Source: a virus. Taken from it: a DNA stretch of 47,003 nt. Positions within the stretch are counted from its first letter, which is position 1. The number at the start of each line of letters is the position of its first letter. The DNA lies in the IMG/VR virus record IMGVR_UViG_3300045240_000053, positions 1 through 47,003 of that record; one strand, 5' to 3'. A program made the position numbers and the translations under genes. The notes beneath the pieces were generated by a model that was given only the letters and a program-made list of their open reading frames with translations, did not search any database and had not been told where the DNA came from. Shown here in pieces: positions 21,601 through 27,801 of this stretch.

Positions 21601-23266
21601 CGACTTGCTTTCTCGTCAGCCCGAGATTGTAGGCAATCTGAGCATAGTTGTCGGAAACGCTCGCCTGAGCCAGCTTCAGGTCCTTAAGGGCCGAAGTCTG
21701 GGCCTTGATCGCATCCTTCTCGGACTGAATACTGTTCGACTTGAACGGGTTTATGACCTGGCCGATATTGGCGACCGTGCCGAGGAAACCCTTCCCGCCG
21801 CCGGTCTCTCCGGCCAGTTCCGTTTTCGCATCCTTGACGCTCTGAGTAACGGCATCGATCGAGGCCTGGGCCTTCTTTGTGTCAAAGGCGTTGAAGTTGT
21901 CCTTGATCGACTGAACGGCCTTATCTGCCTTCGCGCTCTCATTCGAGAGCACGGTCATGTATCCGGCGACTCCAGCGACGGCAACGCCCGCCGCGATCGC
22001 GTACGGGTTCGCCGAGGCGAAACTAGAGCCCAGGCCCTTGATCTTCCCGCCGAGCCCGGTCAGGAGAGGCGCGAGCTTGACGACGGAGAGCAGCCCGACG
22101 CCCAGAGTCACGATGTAGGGATTCACGTGATCGGCCGCGACGACGAGCTTCGCCAGGTCGTCGACGAGCTGGAGCAGGATCGAGCCGACCGGGAGCGCGT
22201 CCTTCAGGATCACGCCGAGCGCCGAGCCGATGTCGCCGATCGTGTGAACGACGATCGGGCCCTCGGTCCTGATATAGGAGACGAAGCCCTTAAAGCCCGC
22301 ACTCTGGCCATCGTTCGCGAAACCGCGGGTCATCGACTCCAGACCGGCCTCGAACTGATGCGTCACGGGCAGGAACGTCACCAGGAGTCCGGCGAGCCCG
22401 TGAACGATGTTGCCCAGGTCCGCGGATAGCGTGCGGATCGCCGGCCCCGTCTCCTTCGAGATGACCTGGCCGAAGCTACGCCAGTACGGCGAGCCGAGCG
22501 CCCGGCCCACGTTGTCCTCGACGCCCTTCAGCGCGCCCGCCGCGGAGAGCGCGAGCGGCTGGACGTAGGAGAGCCCTTGCCTACCGATCGCTAGCGCTCC
22601 GTTGAAGACGACCAGGACCTGCGGCTCGATCGCCTTATTCAGCGCGAGCCAGTCCTTCCGTAGGCGCTGGGCGCCGAGGGCGACGCCGACCTGATTCTGG
22701 TCGACGGCCTTGTACGCCGCCGCGAGCGCCTTCAGCGCCGAGGCCCGCTGGGCGGGAGTCGTCGCGGCGTCGAGCGCGGCCTGGGCCTTCGCGACGCCCT
22801 GCATCGATTTCTGGATCTCGCCGAACTGGGTCTTCGCCACGCCCGCGAACGCACCGAGGCCGAGCGCCGATGCTGTCGCGCTCGCGCCGATCGCGCCGAT
22901 GCCCGCGGCCGTCGCGGCGAGGATCGGGACGAGGGCCGGAGACAGGCCCAGGAGCACGCCCAGCGCGCCGCCAGCCGCGCCGCCGGAGCCGCCTGACGTA
23001 TTGACGCCGACCCGCTGGGTCGAGCTGAGCGAGGCGATCTTCGCCTTCAGCCTGTCGATCTCCAGCCCGGCCGCGGTCGTGTCGACGTCGACGTCGATCT
23101 TCGCCTTGCGATCACGGGTCAGCGTGTCGATCTTGCGTCTCGCGGCCGTCGTGTCGACGTCAATCTTGATCTTGACGGACCGCTGGGCGGCCTTCGCCAG
23201 CGCCGCGTCGAGCTCGGCGAAGAACGGCTTATCGTCCAGGTGGAGATCGGCGAAGAGGTCGGCCAC
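18689..23266 (-). CDS. Tape measure protein, 1525 aa
   Basis: This is the longest gene of the window and sets tail length. At the usual ratio of about 1.5 angstrom per residue, 1525 residues predict a tail near 230 nm. The N-terminus has repeated IDVDTTAA(R/G) beta-helix units. Residues about 93-142 are strongly hydrophobic (ALGVLLGLSPALVPILAAT). Long helical regions follow. Around residues 935-975 is the GGSRGDMIPALLSAGEFVVN motif common in actinophage tape measures. Two helical modules around residues 690-800 and 1330-1440 share an LQxxLxxGPTxA pattern, suggesting internal duplication. The GTG at 23266 lies 14 nt after a GAGGAGG ribosome site. Confidence 0.93.
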   Translation of the reverse strand: MADLFADLHLDDKPFFAELDAALAKAAQRSVKIKIDVDTTAARRKIDTLTRDRKAKIDVDVDTTAAGLEIDRLKAKIASLSSTQRVGVNTSGGSGGAAGGALGVLLGLSPALVPILAATAAGIGAIGASATASALGLGAFAGVAKTQFGEIQKSMQGVAKAQAALDAATTPAQRASALKALAAAYKAVDQNQVGVALGAQRLRKDWLALNKAIEPQVLVVFNGALAIGRQGLSYVQPLALSAAGALKGVEDNVGRALGSPYWRSFGQVISKETGPAIRTLSADLGNIVHGLAGLLVTFLPVTHQFEAGLESMTRGFANDGQSAGFKGFVSYIRTEGPIVVHTIGDIGSALGVILKDALPVGSILLQLVDDLAKLVVAADHVNPYIVTLGVGLLSVVKLAPLLTGLGGKIKGLGSSFASANPYAIAAGVAVAGVAGYMTVLSNESAKADKAVQSIKDNFNAFDTKKAQASIDAVTQSVKDAKTELAGETGGGKGFLGTVANIGQVINPFKSNSIQSEKDAIKAQTSALKDLKLAQASVSDNYAQIAYNLGLTRKQVDDIAKSAGISLDQFAVNPNDIADQKLIAKAYAEINKQAGLAGNTIQQQGKADVLAMQALSAAVANVAQKTGEAFSSATDVLANFQVVSATKTKSSLDKLQATVVARQTSLSQLQARDAQRGTTTLAQQQALTNAQTRLTAAQKAFSTAQLAARTPAEQLQAAYKDTLSTAQKFVTDTGSAIKRGLDPALIQELLQEGPTKAEPILRALLSDHSGKTIALANSTTKALQRISNEAVQFARVTALAVASPTDKLSRELPSITKVLQAQFALGGKANVISIAAKLDTSPERIAQLAHDFGVTLKGATAFVSSQGVKVPIKYDYPPGYVGPIPPGHAVQHVAIVYDYPSLQPGGSVFSQQVPSYSTPFPGGSGQRHADGSFIRGPGGSRGDMIPALLSAGEFVVNAKATERNRALLEAINAPRFAAGGAPGLLPLPPRAFNLPTGGLGSTPVYTAALAAAQGSLSALLATAVQFIQRDLPAALKSGASGISSATQGMIDQLAGLRDSYRQVVADNVKAQAELATARKKDETAATKDKKSADTALKAAIKNAADAQAAVDKLAKAGPAITTNAGFKAAEASILSYSSRLQRAANQNDTLTTAIGNAQGKLDAARQAFKDYAAQVEASVVATGDFTTALQANIVVQANVDTLTASVSDATKALQDAQTAYDNAFGTKASAQLEDLTTAQDIYNATVTKYGAGSANAAKAAQDLADAQGRAATASANLMAAQGALARQQDLLTAAQNGRAVTGADIVANLTSSVAAAKAFAADINTLKANGLGQTALQQILAQGPTVGAAFAHALANDLGDISTVNDLQGQLQTSATTLGQQATSWFNQTGVDTAQGILDGLKSKQAELTAYMDSLGQELAAAFRTSLGIHSPSVVMADLAAQIPAGVAVGIERQRHAAVRAAQGLADAVAGAGSYGPGSAGPGSAPGTVAGGGVHIHGDVVIQDATDAAMFWQKADFYAAHNGRVS

Positions 23267-23285
23267 CTTTATGGCACTCGCCTCC

Positions 23286-23660
23286 TCACCGATTGGTCAT
23301 CCGGGCCAGGTTAGCGTTGTTCAGCTTCGCCTGGTCGATCCGCTCCTGGGACACGGCGATTTTCTCGCCCTTGTAGTTCGTGACGTACTTGACCGGCGGC
23401 GGCGGCGGCTTCCCGATCGTCGCGAGCTGGTCGTCGAACGCCTTCTTCTGATCTTCGTTCATGTTCTCGGTAATGAGCGCGTAAGCGATGGCGAGGAACA
23501 TCTCATAGTCCATCGCCGTAAAGAGACTCGCGGGAGACTGGCCGAGGCGAGCTAACCCTCCTCGGACCAGCTCCCGGAGCATTACCGGCTTTCCGGGGCC
23601 GACCGCCCAACGGGCGAGAACAGTCCCGGCTAGGTAGGGCTCCCTGGCGAGTAGCTTCCC
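23286..23660 (-). CDS. Tail assembly chaperone, frameshift (T) part
   Basis: This frame has no convincing start of its own. The ATG at 23582 is internal to an open frame that reads KLLAREPYLAGTVLARWAVG continuously from the candidate slip site near 23654-23660. It is the -1 frame of the preceding chaperone gene. The combined product therefore runs from 23956 through the slip site to the stop at 23286, as in lambda G/GT. The C-terminal part is helical (MDYEMFLAIAYALITENMN) with a PPPPP segment, and is expected to bind the tape measure during tail assembly. Confidence 0.8.
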   Translation of the reverse strand, partial: GKLLAREPYLAGTVLARWAVGPGKPVMLRELVRGGLARLGQSPASLFTAMDYEMFLAIAYALITENMNEDQKKAFDDQLATIGKPPPPPVKYVTNYKGEKIAVSQERIDQAKLNNANLARMTNR

Positions 23661-23956
23661 AGAAGGTCCTCGATCGCTTGAATGACCTCGCGAGGCTCCA
23701 ACTCGTCACACGCATCCCAGACCGGCTCGAAGTCGCCGTCCAGCGGCTTGACCATCTTCAGCAGGAGATGGTGATACATCTCTAGTGAAGTGACTTCAGC
23801 CGTCGCGTGCTTGAGATAGGTGCCCATCGGCAAGTGCTCGACGCAGGGGAAGGAAACGGAGCCGAGCTTCAGGACGTGCGCCGTCCCCTGAACCTCGCCC
23901 TTCGCGATCTCGGTCTTCTCAACCGCGACCGGAAGGGCCTCCGTCCCCTCCGTCAC
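23630..23956 (-). CDS. Tail assembly chaperone, unshifted (G) product, 108 aa
   Basis: The GTG at 23956 overlaps the major tail protein stop (GTGA). The product has an N-terminal beta-like part and a helical end (MYHHLLLKMVKPLDGDF, VIQAIEDLLGSY). Location between the major tail protein and the tape measure is diagnostic of the G protein. It ends at the TAG at 23630-23632. About 25 nt before that, GGGAAGC allows a minority of ribosomes to move into the -1 frame. Confidence 0.82.
   Translation of the reverse strand: MTEGTEALPVAVEKTEIAKGEVQGTAHVLKLGSVSFPCVEHLPMGTYLKHATAEVTSLEMYHHLLLKMVKPLDGDFEPVWDACDELEPREVIQAIEDLLGSYSPGSPT
23654..23660 (-). other. Candidate -1 ribosomal frameshift site
   Basis: On the minus strand the sequence is CTG GGA AGC, containing GGGAAGC, one base different from the lambda-type GGGAAAG heptamer. 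The P-site tRNA can re-pair perfectly in the -1 frame (GGA to GGG), while A-site re-pairing is weaker. The -1 frame is open on both sides and gives protein-like sequence downstream. Confidence 0.55.
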
Positions 23957-24546
23957 GAGAGCAGGCCGTTATCGATGATGTTGTACGCGTCCTTACCGCC
24001 TGCGATCGTCGAGTCGCTGTTCTCCTCAACGTCGAAGCTGACGGCGATCGACGCCGGAGTCGTGCCCTTCTGGCGCGGGATCGTGATGGTTCCGCCACCG
24101 AAGCACTTCACCAGGACCTGGGCCTCTAGGAGATCGACCGCGACCCAGAGGATCGAGAAGCGGTCGGTTCCACCCTCCTTCGGCCAGGCGAAGGTCGTGT
24201 CATCGGTCGACGCCACGATCGCCGAGCTCGGGCTGTTCGTCGCCAGCCGGAGGTTCTCCAGGTTCATCTGAGCCATGTCGAACGCCATCGTCATCGCGAC
24301 GTCGGTCACGACATGCTTCAGCGGGCGGAGGCGCTCGGCGACGGAGACCGCGCCGGTCGTCTGAGCGTAGGTCACAGTCGAGCCGCCGGTCGTGTAACCG
24401 ACGTCACGCCAGGCCGCGTCCAGGGTCCCCAGGTCGACGAGATGGGCCGGGCAGGCGGTCCCGTACGGCGCGACCAGGATCTGGCCCGCGCCGACCCGGA
24501 CCTGATCGCTGTTGCCGGTCGTCTGACCGGTAGCTGCAATGGTCAT
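23953..24546 (-). CDS. Major tail protein, 197 aa
   Basis: The ATG at 24546 follows GAAGGGAAAGCTCAC. The protein is beta-rich and shows the features of the tail-tube family: an N-terminal arm (GNSDQVRVGAGQILVAPYG), a GYTTGGSTVTY segment, VAMTMAFDMAQMNLENLR before the middle helix, and a C-terminal strand pair (TITIPRQKGTTPASIAVSF). It forms the stacked hexameric tube. Location directly before the chaperone and tape measure supports the call. Confidence 0.88.
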   Translation of the reverse strand: MTIAATGQTTGNSDQVRVGAGQILVAPYGTACPAHLVDLGTLDAAWRDVGYTTGGSTVTYAQTTGAVSVAERLRPLKHVVTDVAMTMAFDMAQMNLENLRLATNSPSSAIVASTDDTTFAWPKEGGTDRFSILWVAVDLLEAQVLVKCFGGGTITIPRQKGTTPASIAVSFDVEENSDSTIAGGKDAYNIIDNGLLS

Positions 24547-24570
24547 GTGAGCTTTCCCTTCGTGTGGTCG

Positions 24571-25002
24571 CTACGCCGCGAGCGCGGTGGAGCGGATCGG
24601 TACGACAGCCGTAGTCACGTAACGCGCCCGCCCGTCGGAGTACGGCGACCAGAGCGAACTCTCGATCGTGCATCCGAGGCCGCGCACCCCAGGAGCGAGG
24701 AGCGCGCCTTGCATCTGCCAGAGCACGCCGAGGAGCGCGACCTGGACATCCATCGCCGACTGGCGAGAGCCAGTCGACTTGCCCAGGACGTCGAAGCCGA
24801 AAACAACGGCGTCCGTAGGCATGTACGGGTCGATTCGACCGCCAGCGCGGTAGACGACCACACAGGGAAGGGCTGGGTCTGGGTCGAGGTCGATCTCATT
24901 CGAGGTCGCGCCCCAGGCCGTCAATGCGTCGACGAGCGCCGTCCGAGCGCGGAGCCAGGTCCGGAGACCTAGCTCGGCGTTCGGAAACAATGGCGTCGTC
25001 AC
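24571..25002 (-). CDS. Tail terminator/completion protein, 143 aa
   Basis: I start at the GTG at 25002 (MTTPLFPNAELGLRTWLRAR). Upstream in-frame sequence is an Arg-rich antisense-like extension. The product has an N-terminal helix and strands (CVVVYRAGGRIDPYM, VVFGFDVLGKS, ALLGVLWQMQGALL), the arrangement of tail terminator proteins that cap the tube. It lies between the HK97 gp10-like protein and the major tail protein, the standard place for this function. Confidence 0.72.
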   Translation of the reverse strand: MTTPLFPNAELGLRTWLRARTALVDALTAWGATSNEIDLDPDPALPCVVVYRAGGRIDPYMPTDAVVFGFDVLGKSTGSRQSAMDVQVALLGVLWQMQGALLAPGVRGLGCTIESSLWSPYSDGRARYVTTAVVPIRSTALAA

Positions 25003-25012
25003 GGGTGAGATC

Positions 25013-25372
25013 CTACCGGTAATGGAGCGCGGCTGGCCGAAGGTATGGCCGCGGGGCGACAAACGTCGGCGGGCTGGCCGTCGTGCGGTGGCCGCCCTCG
25101 ACATACCAGGCGTAATCGACCGTCTTCTTGCCGCTCGGATCGCCCGTGTACGGATAGTCCGGACCGCCGAAGGCGACGCGCCAGTCGTCCTCGGCCGCGG
25201 TCGCGCCGGCCTCGTGCTCGACGCGCCCGCTGTTCGCCAGGCTCTCCGTGTCGCGCGGGACCAGGACCAGCGCCTCGCGGAGGATCTCGTCGGCGATCGA
25301 GGTCACGACGGGAACGACGTCCTGGCGCTTCCAGTCCTCGACCTTGCCCTTGTCGATCGAGTAATGGCCCAT
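25013..25372 (-). CDS. HK97 gp10-like neck protein, 119 aa
   Basis: The ATG at 25372 is preferred over a far-upstream GTG. The sequence has the family pattern: an N-terminal helix (VVTSIADEILREALVLVPRD), then the strand with ESLANSGRVEHE, then VDYAWYVEGGHRTTASPPTFVAPRPYLRPA. The P-R-P-Y/F-L-R-P-A end is characteristic of gp10-family neck proteins. It helps join the head-closure ring to the tail. It is followed after 10 nt by the tail terminator gene. Confidence 0.82.
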   Translation of the reverse strand: MGHYSIDKGKVEDWKRQDVVPVVTSIADEILREALVLVPRDTESLANSGRVEHEAGATAAEDDWRVAFGGPDYPYTGDPSGKKTVDYAWYVEGGHRTTASPPTFVAPRPYLRPAALHYR

Positions 25373-25374
25373 GG

Positions 25375-25704
25375 TCAGGTCCTCGCGATCTCGCGGAGCT
25401 GGGCCTGCCAGTGACCGATGATCGGCCGGAGCCGCGCGGAGACGACGATCCAGGTCCCGCCGTCGCCCCCCTGGTCGCTCACGACGTCGCCGGGCAGGAG
25501 TCGACCGGAGAAGACGTCCAGCGCAAGCGGAAGGATCGTTGTCGTCGCGGTGCCCTCGGCGGTCGTCACGCGCGAACCCGAGCCGACCGATAGGTGCCCT
25601 GGGACGTCGGCCGCGATGACACCGGGCGTGCCGGGCTCCCAGCGCTCCGCGCCCGTGGCGTTGCGGCTGACCGTGAAGCGCGACGTCGCCAGCGGAAGGG
25701 TCAC
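25375..25704 (-). CDS. Head closure (stopper)-like protein, 109 aa
   Basis: The GTG at 25704 overlaps the connector stop (GTGA). The protein is small, beta-barrel-like and Gly/Thr/Val-rich (SRFTVSRNATGAERWEPG, LDVFSGRLLPGDVV, GTWIVVSARLRPI). This fits the SPP1 gp16-type head-closure fold. Its position between the connector and the gp10-like protein agrees. No catalytic motif is present. Confidence 0.68.
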   Translation of the reverse strand: MTLPLATSRFTVSRNATGAERWEPGTPGVIAADVPGHLSVGSGSRVTTAEGTATTTILPLALDVFSGRLLPGDVVSDQGGDGGTWIVVSARLRPIIGHWQAQLREIART

Positions 25705-26300
25705 GTCCGGGTCGCATCCGCCGGGCGGTACGCCTGGATCAGCGGCATGACGTCGAGCGGGATGACGCTCGTGCCCAGCGCGCGGGCGAGCGTGATCGAG
25801 ACGTCGCCGACCGTGATGCCCTTCGTGCCCGCGGGCGCCTGGGCCAGGAGGCCGCCGGAGCCGGGCAGGAGGGTCTTCACGAGCCGTACGATCGCCAGCT
25901 TGAGCGGGTAGGGCGCGGTCGTGTCGTCGTAGCCGCCCGTGTAGCTGACCAGCGCTCGGCGCGGGCAGAGCCCGACGTAGGCGCCGCCGCTCCAGCTCGG
26001 GTAACCGAAGCCGGGAAGCGGGTCGACGTAATGCACGAGGCTCGTGCCGGTCGGCCGGAACTTCTTCGCCGTGACGAAGCCGGGCGTCGCCGAGTCGATC
26101 GGGATGGCGGTCGGATAGACCAGGTTGTCGTTCCAGACTTCGAGCTCCTCCTGCTGCGCGGCGAGCTCAAGCTGGCCGACCCGGCCCAGTTCCAGCTCGA
26201 CGAGGCCCTGGGCGACCGGGAGCAACGCCGTGACCGTGTTGTCCGGCGTGTCGGCGTCCTGGCCGAGCGCTCGATAGTCGGCCAGGGTCACGAGCGTCAC
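25701..26300 (-). CDS. Head-tail connector (adaptor) protein, 199 aa
   Basis: The N-terminal helical part (VTLADYRALGQDAD, VTALLPVAQGLVELELGRVG) matches the gp6/gp15 adaptor family, which forms the ring below the portal. The middle has a beta insertion (RALVSYTGGYDDTTAPYPLK), with a GGYDDTTAPYPLKLAIVRLV motif frequent in actinophage adaptors. It precedes the head closure protein. Start: ATG or GTG at 26300, 2 nt before the upstream stop at 26303. Confidence 0.8.
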   Translation of the reverse strand: MTLVTLADYRALGQDADTPDNTVTALLPVAQGLVELELGRVGQLELAAQQEELEVWNDNLVYPTAIPIDSATPGFVTAKKFRPTGTSLVHYVDPLPGFGYPSWSGGAYVGLCPRRALVSYTGGYDDTTAPYPLKLAIVRLVKTLLPGSGGLLAQAPAGTKGITVGDVSITLARALGTSVIPLDVMPLIQAYRPADATRT

Positions 26301-26302
26301 GG

Positions 26303-26668
26303 TCAGGCCGTCTCGGCGGGCGTCTCTGCGGCGACCTCGACCGGCGTCGCGGCGGCGGTACGGGCCGCTTCCGCGGCGGCGATTTCGGCGGCCACGCGGT
26401 CCTGCTCGGCCTTCGCTTCGGCGGCCATGCGATCTCCTTCGGCCTTCGCGGCCTTCTTCTCGGCGGCGGTCGGCTCGGGTAGCTCGACGACCACGGTCGG
26501 CTGGACCTTCGTCAGCGCGTAGACGTCGGCCGCGTCCGGGATGCTCTCGTCCTTCGTGCCGTCGGCGAGGATGCCGAACTGGGCCGCGTATTCGTCGGTC
26601 AGCTCGTCGCCGGGCGTCGCGACCAGCGTCCCGTTCCGGATGATGCGCTGGGTCGAGATGACGGTCAT
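26303..26668 (-). CDS. Hypothetical protein with Ala/Glu helical tail, 121 aa
   Basis: I start at the ATG at 26668 (MTVISTQRIIRNGTLVATPG), which overlaps the previous stop (ATGA). The first 60 residues form a small beta domain. From about residue 70 a long Ala/Lys/Glu helix (AAEKKAAKAEGDRMAAEAK) runs to the end, probably a coiled coil or disordered tail. Similar proteins lie between capsid and connector in many actinophages, but the role is unsettled. Confidence 0.7.
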   Translation of the reverse strand: MTVISTQRIIRNGTLVATPGDELTDEYAAQFGILADGTKDESIPDAADVYALTKVQPTVVVELPEPTAAEKKAAKAEGDRMAAEAKAEQDRVAAEIAAAEAARTAAATPVEVAAETPAETA

Positions 26669-26931
26669 ACCAGTCCCCATTCCGCCGCTTGCGCGGGCGT
26701 GATGTAGTCCCCAGGCGTCGCCCGGAGGATGCCGCCGAAGACGACTCTCGTCGAGACTAGGACGGTCGCCTCCGGATCGCGAGCTGGCGCGCCCCACTCG
26801 GCGTACGGCAGGAACACGGCCGGGCCGCTCGTCGCGAGCCAGCTCGGCTCGCACTTGTCGCCGGTCACGCACTCGTGAAGCGGCGGCTGGCCGTAGACGT
26901 CGTGCGAGCGGCGCTCGCTGAGCAGGGTCAC
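26665..26931 (-). CDS. Hypothetical structural-region protein, 88 aa
   Basis: It is coupled to its neighbours by ATGA-type overlaps at both ends. It contains two cysteines (HECVTGDKCE) in the N-terminal third and ends with a TPGDYITPAQAAEWGLV motif. That motif resembles the TPGDELTDEYAAQFGIL segment of the next gene's N-terminus, so both may share a small domain. Function unknown. Confidence 0.65.
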   Translation of the reverse strand: MTLLSERRSHDVYGQPPLHECVTGDKCEPSWLATSGPAVFLPYAEWGAPARDPEATVLVSTRVVFGGILRATPGDYITPAQAAEWGLV

Positions 26932-27182
26932 GGGAGCACGCGCGCGACGTGAGGCGTCTCCGTGTCCTCCGGGACAGTGAGCGCGATCGCCAAGTTCCCG
27001 TACATCAGAAACGACTGGAGCCCGCGCATTGCGAGGGTCTTCTCCGGGCCGTCCGGGATGAGATCCCAGGCCGCCTCGGCCGTGCCCGCGGCCAGCTTGC
27101 GGAGGGCGTCGAAGCGCGGCGCGGTCTCCGGCGTAGCCGGGTGATAGGCGAGCTGGTCCTTCACGTCTTCGAGCGTCCGCAC
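26928..27182 (-). CDS. Acb2-like candidate cyclic-nucleotide sponge (anti-CBASS), 84 aa
   Basis: The sequence follows the pattern of the small all-helical Acb2/DUF7681 family: an N-terminal YHPAT, then APRFDALRKLA, then PDGPEKTLAMRGLQ and a C-terminal MYGNLAIAL (compare the family's YHxP..RYxxIR..A, PxSxExxLAxxxL and MxANAAIA). Acb2 proteins form hexamers that sequester cyclic di- and tri-nucleotides and block CBASS and related signalling. This is from memory of the family pattern, not a search. The gene lies in the structural operon after the capsid and HNH genes, coupled to the next gene. If correct, it would be made late. Confidence 0.6.
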   Translation of the reverse strand: MRTLEDVKDQLAYHPATPETAPRFDALRKLAAGTAEAAWDLIPDGPEKTLAMRGLQSFLMYGNLAIALTVPEDTETPHVARVLP

Positions 27183-27203
27183 GATGCGCCTCCTGGTGAG
27201 TGA

Positions 27204-27779
27204 CTAGGCGTCAGCGTAGCGCGCGAGGATCTCCCGAGCCCACGCTACGAGGTCCGGCACGCGCTGGCCCTTCGGCTGGCTCGTGACCCAGAGCTCCAGA
27301 TTCTCGTCTCGGTTGTCATCCTTCACGCCGTTCACGTGGTGAACGTTCTCGCCGGGCAGGAGCGCACGGCCGAGCCGCCGCTCCATCACGACGCGGTGCT
27401 GAGCCTGCCAACCGTTCGGCGTCTTCTCGGTCACATAGCCTTCGGCGTCCGGCCGTGCTGTACCGATCGGGAAGTTTCGCCGACCCGGACGACCGTCCTC
27501 GATCAACGAGAGGCCGTAACAGTCTTTCGAGCAAAAGACGCGCGGACGCATATCTGAGACGCGCCGATGGACCGGCGTTTTGCACGTCCAGCACTCAACG
27601 ATCTTCCAGTGAGCCTTTAGCACGCCCTTATCGACGCGAGGCGCTCGCTTCGGCTTATCGGGGTCGGCGTCACGACAGGCGAGGGAGCAATACAAACGGC
27701 CGCTCTTCGAGGCACGAAGAGCGGCCGGAGACCGAGAGAAGACTCGGGAGCATGAACTTTTCATGCTCGAATGCTTCAT
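27204..27779 (-). CDS. HNH endonuclease (homing type), 191 aa
   Basis: The C-terminal half has the HNH_3 pattern: EGYVTEKTPNGWQAQHRVVM, ERRLGRALLPGENVHHVNG, then DDNRDENLELWVTSQPKG. Two treble-clef cysteine pairs precede it (LYCSLACRD; ECWTCKTP and VFCSKDC). It is predicted to nick or cut DNA as a free-standing homing endonuclease. It lies directly downstream of the major capsid gene. The first 35 codons run through two perfect hairpins (27697-27727 and 27740-27791), so little of it may be translated from capsid transcripts. Codon use is less GC-biased than in the capsid gene, which suggests acquisition. Confidence 0.85.
   Translation of the reverse strand: MKHSSMKSSCSRVFSRSPAALRASKSGRLYCSLACRDADPDKPKRAPRVDKGVLKAHWKIVECWTCKTPVHRRVSDMRPRVFCSKDCYGLSLIEDGRPGRRNFPIGTARPDAEGYVTEKTPNGWQAQHRVVMERRLGRALLPGENVHHVNGVKDDNRDENLELWVTSQPKGQRVPDLVAWAREILARYADA
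27697..27727 (-). terminator. Rho-independent terminator within the start of the HNH gene
   Basis: A perfect 13-bp stem, CGGCCGCTCTTCG with CGAAGAGCGGCCG and a 5-nt loop. On the minus strand it is followed by TTTGTATT, the classic intrinsic terminator shape. It lies 75 nt past the capsid stop and inside the HNH reading frame. Confidence 0.75.
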
Positions 27780-27791
27780 GCTCCCGAGTCT
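27740..27791 (-). repeat. 17-bp inverted repeat with alternative inner hairpin after the capsid gene
   Basis: AGACTCGGGAGCATGAA (27740-27756) is exactly mirrored at 27775-27791. Within it, GAGCATGAA (27748-27756) can instead pair with TTCATGCTC (27760-27768) around a CTT loop. The structure begins 10 nt after the capsid stop and includes the HNH start codon, so it can hide that start or protect the capsid mRNA 3' end. Confidence 0.75.
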
Positions 27792-27801
27792 GCTTCATTG
27801 T

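Noticed and set aside
18707-22429. A very long plus-strand open frame opposite the tape measure.
   Set aside because: It is Arg/Gly/Asp-rich, typical of antisense reading in GC-rich DNA, with no ribosome site or motif. The minus-strand tape measure explains the region.
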